The position numbers and the translations under genes were made by a program. 64,000 bases of DNA from Ilex aquifolium (taxonomy: Eukaryota > Streptophyta > Magnoliopsida > Aquifoliales > Aquifoliaceae), in assembly GCA_951799425.1 (NCBI GenBank), contig OX637403.1, positions 28,179,311 to 28,243,310 of the forward strand, written 5' to 3'. The first letter of the stretch is position 1. Each line of letters begins with the position of its first letter. The notes beneath the pieces were generated by a model. That model saw only the letters and a program-made list of their open reading frames with translations, did no database searches and was not told where the DNA came from. Shown here in pieces: positions 33,601-44,889 of this stretch.

Positions 33601-34682
33601 GCTGACTCCATGGAGCTCGCTTTGTGTTGGAAGATCAATAATGGTCAAGATCACAATTGATGTTTGTAAGGACTAAGGTTACGATCAATCACTTGTCTAT
33701 AAGTCCATGCAATGGTGGTGATGGTGGTGGCGGTCCATACGCAGCTCAAGTTGTTACTATTTTCACCTTTTTCCCCTTTTACTTCTTTTTGGGATGAATT
33801 GGACCATATATTTTGATAGTGTATTTCACGTGACAAGCTTTTCCATTGTTACTTTTCATGAAAACAATGTATCTAGATTGTTCCACTGGGACTAGTAGCA
33901 ACAATGACAATAAGAAAGTGGCTTATTTGTCATTAGCTCTACATTTCACCATCAAAAAAATTAGGTATATTTTGTTGTTCAAATAGACTGCAAGATAAAT
34001 GGCACTAAATATTTCATAAAATTAAACAAAGTGATGTTCTAATAATCTTGGAATACCATCTTCCCTATCCCTTGTCTTAGGATGGACTTCAATATCTTTT
34101 CACCAAAATAACAATCTATTGGGCATTAGGATGCCATCATCGATTCTGTTTCGGGGATATTTTGATGGCGGTCGTCCCTGAAATACGCACTTTGTTTTGT
34201 TTTGATCTCGTGGTATTTGGATGTCTCATTTTAGCCTTTAAAGTTTTTAATTTATTCTTAAATGAACTAATGATTAACTTCCGTCCAACTGATTAAAGAA
34301 CAAGGATCATATGTTTCTATCTTATCACTAACACGTGTCTACTTCCGTGATTTTTCTAGACAAAAGTTAGCAATTAAACTGTTTATTAAGCGAATTGAAA
34401 ACTTTAAGGATGAAAATTAATGACATAAATGAAAGTTTAAGGTCCAAAGTAAGACAGAAAACATATCTTTCTGTTGGTTATTAAGGTTTTGTCTATGTGT
34501 TGATAATAACCCCTTCCAGTATCTATTGCCCATTTGGTATTAAAGGGTTTGATTGTGGGCTGTGATATGATGTTTGCCATGTTCTATATGCTAAGAATGA
34601 TGAATAACATCATAGACAGTACTTCAGTCTGTCCTCCCTCTCTCTAGTAATTCAACTCGAAAACACTTTCAATTCTTACTGA
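30603..34682. other. Long intergenic stretch without genes
   Basis: A+T-rich. Holds short AT runs (31074–31090, 32075–32092), a (GT)n microsatellite at 33195–33247 and weak fold-back sequence around 34200–34450. No protein-coding gene is seen. Confidence 0.45.
33195..33247. repeat. (GT)n microsatellite
   Basis: TGTGTG run with a few C interruptions. Confidence 0.9.
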
Positions 34683-34906
34683 GCTAGATGTAGGGGTGAC
34701 AATCGAGTCGTGTTGTGTTGGGTTCGTGTTGTGTCGTGTCAAATTTTGTCCGTGTTGAATATTAGTGAACTCTAACCCAACCCATTTAACTAATCGTGTC
34801 GTGTCGAGTTGACCTGTTTATTTTCGTGTCGTGTTCGTGTTCGTATTCGTGTTGACCCACATAAACTTTGAATAAAAAATTTAACGCTAACATTTTATTT
34901 TTACTT

Positions 34907-35491
34907 TGATGATACCTAGAAAAAAGCTCTAAGTATGAGCTCGGACATGGAGGTCAGACAAGGAGGTCAGACACAGTAACCAGGGCTCCGCAATCCAGAC
35001 CTCAAGCTCTCCTCAAAGAAAACAAACGGGAAATTGAAAGGGAAACAGCTGACTAGTGAATGACATCCTCAAAGCAATGGAAAGCTATAATCAAGGCACA
35101 AAACTCTCAACTAACCAAGATCCTCTCCCAAAAATCAAGGAAGATCCCACGGATGAAGGGCAAAGATCTCGGTGAAAATCCCTTAGAGATATGAATTACA
35201 CTATAAATATTGTACAGCGCCTCAATCAAGGGGCAGAGAACCCTACTGGCATCAAAGGCATCTTGTAAAACATTTTCTAGATGAATATAGATTCTAGGAG
35301 CAAGAGACTCCATTGAAGAGTGGACTAGCCGAGCTCCCAAGCCGGTGAACCGCTATATTTCTACGTGTTACACACACCACACCTCGGACAACTAGAGCAT
35401 TCAACCACCAATTCACGGGCCTTGTAGCTCAGATCTGTTCATAGCAATTATACTCTAACTCGCTGCTCATTCACGTGAATTAACACCATCA
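34907..35491 (+). repeat. TR-GAG copy 2, 5' LTR
   Basis: 585 bases; includes a 13-bp tandem duplication around GGAGGTCAGAC near 34950. Confidence 0.88.
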
Positions 35492-35553
35492 GTTTGGCGC
35501 CGTCTGTGGGAACGACTGTTCCTATTACAAATAAGCTGATCTTTCAGTGACTG

Positions 35554-36705
35554 ATGGTCTCAACTCGCAACATGAGCCGAAGTCAAATAAATCCACCACG
35601 AATGATAGATCAACATGACGCCACCGACGACAGACAACTTGAGAACGTCCCGGAGACGAACCCTCCCAGGGGGATTCCCCCCACCAACAATGAGTTGGCA
35701 GCCCTTCACCAAGCCAACGAGCGCTTGATACAACAGAATGAGGAACTCTTGAAACTCTTGCACTGCCCACAGGAGGCACAACGGGCCCAAGAAGGCCAGA
35801 ATAACCCCCCACGCAGGGAGCTGCAACACCTCAACCCCCTCAGAAAAGCCGACGAAAAGGGGGAAAATAGCCAGACCATGGGGGAAGTCCCTCATCAACC
35901 CCTTAGGAACGGCCACAACGAAGAGGTACAAAGTCAGAACGGTGGGGGCGAGAGGGACGATTTTTTTCCCTACCAGCAGGACAGGAAAAAATAGCACTGG
36001 GAACAACGTTTCAAGGACATCCAGCAAGAGCTCAGCCACATGAAAGAGGCTGTAAAGAGCAAGGCTCCGGTTACAATGGACGTCCTAGTACAACAGACTG
36101 AGTCCCCATTCACCACTGGAGTGCTACACTTTCCTCTCCCACCAAAGTTCAGGATGCCTCAGATAGAGGTATTTGACGGAACGAAAGATCCCGTAGATCA
36201 TCTCAACACTTACAAGAACCAGATGGAGCTGCATGGATACCAGGATCCTGTACGTTGCAGAGCTTTTGCCATCACGTTAAAAGGCTCTGCCCTGGCCTGG
36301 TTTCACAGGCTCCCACCAGCCTCGATCTCATCCTTTAGAGAGCTCTCCATAGCTTTTGTATCTCACTTTATAAGAGCTCGGATATACAGAAAGCCGAGCT
36401 ACCACCTGTTGAATGTAAAACAGGGACCCAACGAGAACCTACGGTCTTATGTCCAAAGGTTCAATTCAGAATCCCTGAAGGTAGATATTCCAGATGAGAA
36501 GTTTGCTATCACTGCTTTCATTGCTGGATTAGGAATGCAATCGAAGGATTTGATATTTTCTATATCCAAGAACCCGCAAGCAAGCATGGCAGAGGTGCTG
36601 GCTAAAGCAGAAAAGTATATTAATGGCGAGGAAGCCCTTCTCTCAAAGGTAGGGAGCTCATCCTCACAGAAGGAAAAAGTGAAGGAAGAAAATAAGAGGG
36701 ATTGA
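35554..36705 (+). pseudogene. Gag region of TR-GAG copy 2
   Basis: An N-terminal Gln/Asn/Pro-rich part (from 35554) and a clear Retrotrans_gag domain (about 36120–36640: IEVFDGTKDPVDHLNTYKNQ, LKGSALAWFHRLP, LLNVKQGPNENLRSYVQRF). A Lys/Glu-rich tail follows. It is a broken fossil with about one break between the two parts. No zinc knuckle or pol is seen. Confidence 0.8.
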
Positions 36706-36789
36706 AGTCCTAGGAAAGAAAGAGGACGAGATAGGTCCCCAAGAAGAGACAGAGATCGCTCCCCCAAGAGAAGGGAAGATGTCAGAGAA

Positions 36790-36960
36790 TGAGACAAGCT
36801 CTTCAGCTCATGAACATCAGATGAGCTCTTCAACTCATAAATTTAAGATGAACTCTTCAGCTCATAAACTCAAGATGAGCTCTTCAGCTCATATACATCC
36901 GATGAGCTCTTCAGCTCATAAACTCAAGATGAGCTCTTTAGCTCATAAATTCAAGATGAG
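36790..36960 (+). repeat. 27-bp tandem repeat in TR-GAG copy 2
   Basis: Six units built on CTCTTCAGCTCATAAACTCA then AGATGAG. In frame, so they give a short open frame of SSSAHKLKM repeats. Confidence 0.85.
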
Positions 36961-37265
36961 CATGAGCCAAGCAGCTCACGATGAACTCTTCAGTTCATAA
37001 CTTGAGCCATGCAGCTCACGATGAACTATTCAGTTCATAACTTGAGCCAAGCAGCTCACGATGAACTCTTCAGTTCGTAACTTGAGCCACGCAGCTCACG
37101 ATGAACTATTCAGTTCATAACTTGAGCCAAGCAGCTCACGATGAACTCTTCAGTTCGTAACTTGAGCCACACAGCTCACGATGAACTATTCAGTTCATAA
37201 CTTGAGCCAAGCAGCTCACGCTGAACTCTTCAGCTCATAATATGAGCCACATAGCTCGCGCTGAC
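36961..37265 (+). repeat. 40-bp (80-bp higher-order) tandem repeat in TR-GAG copy 2
   Basis: About seven to eight 40-bp units starting CCAAGCAGCTCACGATGAAC. Units alternate between an A form (CCAAGC…CTCTTCAG) and a B form (CCACGC…CTATTCAG), giving an 80-bp higher-order period. Decayed units continue to about 37450. Confidence 0.85.
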
Positions 37266-37653
37266 CTATTCAGTTCATGATATGAGCAACACAGCCCACA
37301 AAGAACTCCAATAGTTCAGAAAAGAGCCTAGGAGCTCGGAATGGGCTATTTAATTCCTAAAAAGAGCCTTGTAGCTCATAATGAATTCTTTAATTCCTTA
37401 AAAGAGCTCTGAAGCTCATGATGAGTTCCCTAGTTCATAAAAAGAGCCCGGCAGCTCATAAAGTCAATAATTTTGCTTTAAGAAGCACTGAAGTACTTCT
37501 CGAAGCAATGGGAACTCGGCAACCGTAGGAAAAGCAGCAGCTCTCTGCACCTCGAGCTCATGCAAATCGAGGTCGATGTGTGGAAGTCTATCTCAATTCA
37601 GCATCGACTCAGCCCCTGCCCAAGCTCGCTTGGGTCAAGGGCTGGGGGACAAC

Positions 37654-38225
37654 TGATGATATCTAGAAAAAAGCTCTAAGTATGAGCTCGGACAAGGAGG
37701 TCAGACACAGTAACCAGGGCTCCGCAATCCAGACCTCAAGCTCTCCTCAAAGAAAACAAACGGGAAATTGAAAGGGAAACAGCTGACTAGTGAATGACAT
37801 CCTCAAAGCAATGGAAAGCTATAATCAAGGCACAAAACTCTCAACTAACCAAAATCCTCTCCCAAAAATCAAGGAAGATCCCACGGATGAAGAACAAAGA
37901 TCTCGGTGAAAATCCCTTAGAGATATGAATTACACTATAAATATTGTACAGCGCCTCAATCAAGGGGCAGAGAACCCTACTGGCATCAAAGGCATCTTGT
38001 AAAACATTTTCTAGATGAATATAGATTCTAGGAGCAAGAGACTCCATTGAAGAGTGGACTAGCCGAGCTCCCAAGCCGGTGAACCGCTATATTTCTACGT
38101 GTTACACACACCACACCTCGGACAACTAGAGCATTCAACCACCAATTCACGGGTCTTGTAGCTCAGATCTGTTCATAGCAATTATATTCTAACTCGCTGC
38201 TCATTCACGTGAATTAACACCATCA
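37654..38225 (+). repeat. TR-GAG copy 2, 3' LTR
   Basis: 572 bases; lacks the 13-bp duplication of the 5' LTR. Confidence 0.88.
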
Positions 38226-38676
38226 CACTTAATTGAATCTCTCCTCATACTTTTTCTACAAACTAAAAATTAACTTAATAATAATAATAATATCTTTTTT
38301 ATACAATAATTATGTCAGTGTTTGATCAACAGTTACAAATAATTAATATTTTATTTCTATAATATTAATTAAATATGTTAATCGTACATCGCATAACCAA
38401 ATTAAACATCAGAAGTAATGGAAAAAACAAGCCATCAGAACATAAAAACTCATACATGCAACGAAAAAGTCCGGTCAATCTCCTTCGAGTTAAAAACTTC
38501 GTGTTGCCGGGTCAATTCGGGTTAAGCGGGTTGAACCCGAACACGACTCATTAACACTTCGTGTTGACGGGTCGTGTCATACACGGGTTTGTATCAAAAA
38601 ATAGTCAACTCAAACCCATTTATTTGTGTCGTGTTCGTATCGAATTATCGTGTCGTGTCAAAAATTGTCACTCCTA

Positions 38677-39089
38677 ACTAGATGTTTCCTTATAAATCAA
38701 ATAAAGATTGTTTCCTTCGACCACCGCCTTACCAATACCAAACTTTGACTAAACAAAACATAAGCTGTAAATACACCTTCGAATTGTTTTCTCAATTCTC
38801 AATCTCTCATATCCGAGTCTTCGTCTTATCTCCAACGATCTGGCCTGCCTCCTTCTGGTTTGTTTTATTGGGTTTAGGCAGACCTAAAAATTGTCTGAAA
38901 AAGTAAATATTTACTATCATATTGCTGGTCAAAAGTATTTCACCAACATGGTTTGGATAATTTGTGGTTCTTCATCACCAAACCCTATGTGTGCTAGTGT
39001 AATATGTTCTCATGGTCTGGCGAAACATTCTGTTTTTATCTTTTGTTGTTGGATCAATTAGAACCATTCAACATTTATACTCCTTTTAG
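38677..39089. other. Intergenic
   Basis: No gene is recognised. A short open frame at 38682–38906 lacks a known domain. Confidence 0.35.
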
Positions 39090-40190
39090 TATGATAGAAT
39101 AATGGAAGGATAAAAAATTGAAAGAATAGATAAAATATCAAGTTTTGTAAGGAATGATGAAAAAGTGGATGAATGAGTTTTTCTTCCAACTCACTAAAAT
39201 CAATTCCTCCAAAATCAGAAGGAAAGTAGATGAAAAATTAATTATTTGTATTCAAATGTATCATATTTATCTATATATCATTTGATATATACATATATTA
39301 TGTATATATTAATTTTATATATAAATACAATAATAAAATATATTTTTATATTTTAAAAAAAAAACAAAATAAAAATTTTAAAAATAGAAAAAATAATATT
39401 TAAAATAGAAAAAAATATTTTTCTCATCTTAGCTATGGGTGAAAATTTTTGACTCAACACGATGATATGACTCGAACTCAACACGAATTTTATAACACGA
39501 ACTTGATTATCACTCGACACGAACTCGAAAATGACTTGACACACGAAATAAATGGTTCATATTCAGTTTAACCCGTCAAACCCAAAATTGACACTATCAA
39601 CCTGTTTATTTAAGGATAAACACTTGCTCTATATTCTCGTTTGTATAGTAACACGAAATTAACATGTTTAACTAATATTATAGATATAAAATGTTAATTA
39701 TTTATAACTATTTATTAAGCACTGACATAATTATTATATAAAAAAGATATTTTTACTTATTATTATTATTATTATATTTATTTAAGTTAATTTTTAGTTT
39801 GTAGAAAAAGTACGAGCATGAATTCAATTAAGTGAAAATAGAATATTAGCGTTAAATTTTTTATTCAAAATTTATGTGGGTCAACACAAATATAAATATA
39901 AACACGAATACGACACGAAAATAAACAGATTAACTCGACACAACACGATTAGTTAAATGAGTTGAATTATGTTTGACTAATGTTTGACACGAATCTGACA
40001 TGACACGACTTGATTGTCACCATAATCTTAACAAACACACAAAAAAAAATTCATTTTTATTTTACATTTATTCTACCAAACATAAAAGAAAAAAAGTGTA
40101 TCATTCTTACTTTCTTTTCTTGAAAGATAGAATGTGTATCCCTCTTATTTTTCATGCCTCTTACTTTCCATCATTTTTACCAAACGAAAC
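39090..40190. mobile_element. A+T-rich MITE family, copy 1, split by an hAT MITE
   Basis: Outer parts (39090–39433 and 40025–40190) align with the uninterrupted copy at 41310–41785: CAACTCACTAAAATCAATTC, GTAGATGAAAAATTAATTAT, GTGTATCATTCTTAC, TTACCAAACGAA. The inner 39434–40024 is a separate hAT MITE. Confidence 0.6.
39434..40024 (-). mobile_element. hAT-type MITE, GTGTCGTGT family, copy 3
   Basis: 591 bases, ends TATGGGTGAAAATTTT … TTGTCACCATA, flanks ATCTTAGC/ATCTTAAC (7 of 8). In the opposite orientation to copies 1 and 2. Confidence 0.78.
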
Positions 40191-40462
40191 ATTAAACTAA
40201 CAGGTTTGTTTGCGGAGAAACAGTAATATATACATAGTGTTACTACGAGTGCAGAGTGCTAATTTTTGGCCTATATTATATATTATTTTGGTTCTGGCCT
40301 TTATTGTTTTGTTCTTTTTCTATCTTTTGGGTTACCAATGGTGGGATAAACGAAATGTAACAACCCTGTAGCCGACCACTTTGGAATTTATATATGTACA
40401 AAGTAAGATCTGGCAGAAACGAGACAAACCATACCTATTTCTATAATTCCAGTGAACAAAAT

Positions 40463-41104
40463 TAGGGGTGCAACTCGGGCGGGTTGGGCGGGTTAGACAG
40501 TCAACCCTAGTCCAACCCTAGATATATAATCTTTAACCCTAACCCTAACCCTAACCCTAACCCTACCTCGGGTTGAGGAACTCAACCCGAGCACTGCCCG
40601 AGTTTAATTCGGGCGGGCTCGGGTTGAATTCGGGTTCACTGCAAGAGAGACAGAGAGAGGGAGAGAATAATTACAAATTCATAAAACAATCCATATATTT
40701 CATTCATAACAGTGCATGATTATTGATCATCTGCTTTCACACCAAAAAACTAGTGATATCAAAGCACAATTCCAGAAAACATAGAAATTAGACCCATAAA
40801 AACATCACACTATCACCACTAATCACGCATAACAGAGTAACAAGCAACAAGAAACAGAGGACGATGGAGTAAAAATGAAAAAAAGTGCTAATACTTTATA
40901 TATATATAATTATTTTTTAATTTGTCGAGTTCGGGTTGAAATCGGGTTGCCGATGCCTCAACCTGAGCCCGGCCCAAATTGAATTCGGGTTGAGGTTTTT
41001 TAACCCAAGCCCAACCCAAGTATTAAAAACCCTAGCCCAAGCCCTAATTTTTTCGGGTTGGGCTCGGGTTGAAATCGGGTTGCCCAACCCAAGTTGCACC
41101 CCTA
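40463..41104 (+). mobile_element. hAT-type MITE, CGGGTTG family
   Basis: 642 bases with inverted ends TAGGGGTGCAACTCGGG … AACCCAAGTTGCACCCCTA and a perfect 8-bp target duplication AACAAAAT (40455 and 41105). Rich in CGGGTTGAATTCGGG motifs. It carries a telomere-like tract. No transposase. It shares its TAGGGGTG end with the GTGTCGTGT family. Confidence 0.85.
40534..40565 (+). repeat. Telomere-like (CCCTAA)n tract
   Basis: Five tandem CCCTAA units, the 6-base type and not the 7-base CCCTAAA of most plants, inside the hAT MITE. Confidence 0.9.
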
Positions 41105-41309
41105 AACAAAATTCTCCATGTTAAGAGTATTTTAATAGAAGGAGTATTTTATGTGGGAAACTCAATCTCACATCAACTAATTTCTAAAGATATTTGAGTA
41201 TATATATATATGTTAGTGATGCCTAGTCATTGAGTTAAGTGAAATATTGAGACTCTCATGTGCACAGGGGTAGGACTAGGGGATGTTAATGTGGTTTGGT
41301 ATGATGAAA

Positions 41310-41785
41310 AAATAAAAGAATGAAAAATTGGAAGGATAAAAAATTTAAGGGATAAATAAAATATCATGTTTGATAAGAAATGAATATAAAAATGATGAAA
41401 AAATAGATGGATGAGCTTTTATTCCAACTCACCAAAATCAATCCCTCCAAAATTAGAAGGAAAGTAGATAGAAAGTTAATTATTTGTGTTGAAATGTATC
41501 TTATTTATTTATATATTCTTTGATACATAAATATATTATGCATACATTAATTTTATATATAAATACAATGATAAAATATGTATTTATATTTTTTTAAAAT
41601 TAAAAATTATATTTTTTTCATCTTACCAAGCACAAAAAAAAATTAATCATTTTTATTTTTCATCCAACTTACCAAACATAAATGAAAAAAAAGTGTATCA
41701 TTCCTATTTTTCTTCCTTGGATGATAAAAAATGTATCCCTCCTATTTTTCATCTCTCCTCCTTTCCATCCCTTCTACCAAACAGA
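41310..41785. mobile_element. A+T-rich MITE family, copy 2
   Basis: Inverted termini resembling GTTTGGTA…/…TACCAAAC (TTTGGTATGATGAAAA at left, CCCTTCTACCAAACAGAG at right). Undisrupted relative of 39090–40190. Confidence 0.6.
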
Positions 41786-41850
41786 GTATAAAGATCGAAC
41801 GGCTAGTTTTCCAACAAGGTTTTTTTTTTATGAATGAAACAATATATATA

Positions 41851-42586
41851 TCTATATAATAAAGTAGTTTACAATTCAAATCTCAAAAGATAAACAAAAT
41901 GACTTTTTCTATTCGCGGTTGAGATCGCTTTAAATATTACTTTAAAGTTAATCTAATGGTTAATATTAACACCTTAAATTTAATAGGAAAAATAGGCTCC
42001 TTATAGTGTGTTTGGAGTGATTTTTTAAAAATACTTTTAGAAATTATTTCTCATAAATACTTTAAAAAAAATAATAGTATTTGAAACCGCCCTACCACTA
42101 CCTCTACCACCACCACCACTGTAGCCGTCGCCACCACCACCACCTCCGTCACCACCACTGCCGTCGCCGTCGCCGCCCCCACCACCCCCACCCTCACTAC
42201 TGCCACCACCACCACCGCTACCGCCATCGCCACCACCACCTCCGCCGTCACCACCACCACCCCCGCCGCCACCCCCCATCACCGTCACCGCTGTTACCAC
42301 CACCCCCACCACCATCGCCACCCCCACCACCATCGCCACCGTCACCGCCACCGTCACCACCGTCACTACCACCGCCACCATCACCACCACCATCGCCGCC
42401 GCCACCACCACCACCATCCCTGCCACCACCGTCTCCTACCACCACCTCTCACCCCCACTACAAATCGATGCTTAAATTCATTTATCTCTTCTCTATTTTT
42501 GTGATTTGATTTTGGATATGAATACAAATATGTTTATTGTTTGCCATTTTTATTATACTGTGCCTTCAGGCACTGACAATAACTAG
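41851..42586 (+). mobile_element. Non-autonomous Helitron
   Basis: Begins TCTATATAATAAAGTAG after an A. Ends with the hairpin GTGCCT-TC-AGGCAC (42560–42573), a 9-base spacer and CTAG (42583–42586) followed by host T. The TC start, the 3' hairpin plus CTRR and insertion between A and T are Helitron hallmarks. No Rep/helicase is encoded. Most of the body is a (CCA/CCG)n tract. The same 5' end occurs at 62093 and 63676. Confidence 0.82.
42075..42455. repeat. (CCA/CCG)n-rich tract inside the Helitron
   Basis: About 380 bases almost wholly of CCA, CCG and TCA/TCG triplets. It stays open in several frames and produces His/Pro-rich or Gly/Val-rich artefact ORFs. Confidence 0.9.
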
Positions 42587-43130
42587 TATATATATATATA
42601 AGCAAACTTAATACGAGGCCGAGGTTCAAACCTGGTTTCGAGTCCCATCCTCTCTCTCTCCCTCTCCCCGACCTAATTTATTTCTTATTTGTAGCTCGTG
42701 CACATATCCAGGAGACATACAACGAAAGACATCAATAGACCTTATTGTTTACGAAATTATTCGGTGTTCTAGAAAATTGTTAGAAAGTGGGTACAAAAAG
42801 ACCCATCAAACCAAAAGTATCCATTGATCGATGGTATAAAATCTCATCAACATATTATAGTTCATTTACTAGGTGGTTTTCATATCCACGTATAAATATT
42901 ATTACTTCACTTATTCTGTTCAGACAGAAGGAGCAAAGTAATTTAGAATATATATCAGAATGTTTGAGATATGTACTCTTAGCAAGTAGCAACACGGAAG
43001 TATAAAGCATACGAAATAAATGTATTATTTTGCTCATAATTCAACATTCATTTGAAGAGAGAGAACATCTATAGGATGCATGTTTCCACTTAGGAAAAAA
43101 ACACTGTTACTCTTGCATGATATGAGCTCA
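42587..43130. other. Intergenic
   Basis: No gene is seen. Around 42618–42650 short tRNA-like B-box motifs occur (GAGGTTCAAACC, GGTTTCGAGTCCC). Confidence 0.35.
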
Positions 43131-43550
43131 TAGGACAAACTGTAAACTCGGACGTCCTGACTTCGACTCTCATTAATGATGATTTACGGGTTTAAAAGAT
43201 ATATATCGTTAACGGGTGACTACAAGTATCCAGAGTTTAATCTAGAAAAGTGATTCCTATATGACCTTACCTTGGAGAAATTCCCCGATGATTAGAAAAA
43301 TGAAAATTGGGTGAGTTATGAAATCTGTAAACACTGTCCAATAATGACCTTATAGGACAAACTGTAAACTCGGACGTCCTAACTTCGACTCTCATTAATG
43401 ATGATTTACGGGTTTAAAAGATATAAGTCGTTAACGGGTGACTACAAGTATCCAGAGTTTAATCTAGAAAAGTGATTCCTATATGACCCTACCTTGAAGA
43501 AATTCCCCGTGATTAGAAAAATGAAAATTGGGTGAGTTATGGAATCTTAT
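43131..43550. repeat. 222-bp tandem duplication
   Basis: TAGGACAAACTGTAAACTCG … GGTGAGTTATG (43131–43322) is repeated at 43353–43545 with about five differences. The unit start (GACTTCGACTCTC) has a B-box-like look, so it may be a SINE-derived sequence. Confidence 0.85.
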
Positions 43551-44889
43551 TCTTCCTAATAATAGAGCAGGAAAGGTAAAAAAAGATTAGAGATGCAAAC
43601 TAAAACAAACATGATTGTATTCATTTATTCCATAAGATATCTTCAATTATTACCAACTAGAACCACCTGCTTATTCCTAATTGATAATATATACCTGCTT
43701 GATTCTTGAAGCCTTGTCCATTGTATTAGCATAGGATATCTTTTGACTTACATTTTGTAATTGGACCAATCATGATATAGTAACAATAATATTAGGGTAA
43801 TTCTAGACTGACCGTAAAAATAAGACATAAAACATATAGCAAATGATGTGCCACAGACATAGTAATACCAAAAGCACTGTCATGTTAACGTCATATTATT
43901 TGAGGATTCTTTTGTTATCTGTTTACTATTACCCAGAATAATAATGGTGGTCGTTAACATTACAAGATATTTCATACATAAATACTCTCATGAAACTCTT
44001 AGAGGTGATTTAGTAGCTAAGATATTTCATACATAAGTCTATCATCTGGTAACTCAAATGTCTCAGGTTCAACACTTTCGATACCCTAAGGTTTAGTCAC
44101 TCTTGTTCCTCAGGGGTTATATTCTAAATTCGTTAGGACTACGATAGTTAGTATCCGAGCTTGAGAGTAGTCGACACACCTTATTACAAAAAAAAAAAAA
44201 TACTCTCACGATATTTTCTCTCTCTTGTTAGCACTTTATTCCCTTCATAAATTGTCATTTATAATGATCCGAATAATTATCTAGATTCAAATCCCACTTT
44301 GATCGTAGTACATATAAAAGAAAACACTCTTGTTGTTCATAACTGCATCAGTACACAAGGGAACTAAAAAGGGTCAAATCAATGAATTCATATTTGAGCC
44401 AAATACCCAAATTCTTGGACCTTTTGTTGTATCCAAAAAAAAAATTCGGTATCATAATGAAAAACATTCTCGGCTGTAAATTTTGATTTAAGTTATTTGT
44501 AGTCATTGTTTAGTACAATAAAAAGAGGTATCATCTAGTGATTGAATGAAAAAATCGCTCATTTTCGGTAATAAGTTTAACCCCAAATGTTATTAGAGAT
44601 TCAAATCTGTCAAAATCAAACCAACCAAATAAGAGACAATGCTTTCCCCCATTCCACCCCCCAAAACCCAAAAAAAAAAAAAAAAAATTTGGTAGAGACA
44701 ATGTGTGGATTTACATAGGGACCCCATTTAGCTCTAGAATGTAAAGGTACGCAAAAAAAAGGTAACGTCCCCACCCCTTTGTAAGTCCAAACAATTGGCA
44801 GATTACATTTTTGGGGGAAATTTGGCCATGTGGGTGTCATCAAGACTTTGATCTTTGATCCCCACCGTCCATTTCACCCTCTCAACCTC
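43551..44889. other. Intergenic upstream of NPF7.3
   Basis: A+T-rich. At 43985–44180 a tRNA-like stretch (TAGTAGCTAAG … CAGGTTCAACACTTTC) may be a SINE remnant. Promoter sequence of NPF7.3 probably lies in the last kilobase. No gene is seen. Confidence 0.4.

Larger units (their letters stand above)
34907..38225 (+). mobile_element. Gag-only LTR retrotransposon (TR-GAG type), copy 2
   Basis: A 3.3-kb element with LTRs at 34907–35491 and 37654–38225 (TGATGATA … ACACCATCA). Flanks are TACTT/CACTT, a 5-bp target duplication with one mismatch. The primer site GTTTGGCGCCGTCTGTGGGA follows the first LTR and a purine tract (GGGCTGGGGGACAAC) precedes the second. Gag is present (35554–36705); there is no pol. 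The LTRs differ at about 1% of sites plus one 13-bp direct duplication present only in the 5' LTR, so it is younger than copy 1. The gag frame is broken at about one place. A tandem array fills the space between gag and the 3' LTR. Confidence 0.9.
34691..38676 (+). mobile_element. hAT-type MITE, GTGTCGTGT family, copy 2, split by TR-GAG copy 2
   Basis: Ends TAGGGGTGACAATCG … AAATTGTCACTCCTA, flanks GCTAGATG (34683) and ACTAGATG (38677), 7 of 8 matching. The MITE body is 34691–34906 plus 38226–38676; the LTR element sits between. Alignment with copies 1 and 3 shows an uninterrupted …ACTTAATTGAA… at the insertion point, so the LTR element came second. Confidence 0.8.

Noticed and set aside
36779-37000. 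Short repeat protein SSSAHKLKM
   Set aside because: Translation of a 27-bp array inside the TR-GAG element; not an independent gene.
36790-37265. CRISPR-like array
   Set aside because: Units are contiguous tandem repeats without unique spacers, in a plant retrotransposon.
38682-38906. 74-residue plus-strand frame
   Set aside because: No family match and no splice context; probably chance in intergenic DNA.
40534-40565. True telomere or chromosome end
   Set aside because: Only five 6-base units, inside a MITE with intact ends and target duplication.
42037-42509. His/Pro-rich (142 aa) and Gly/Val-rich (130 aa) open frames
   Set aside because: Low-complexity CCA/CCG triplet tract inside a Helitron; open in many frames on both strands, with no coding signature.
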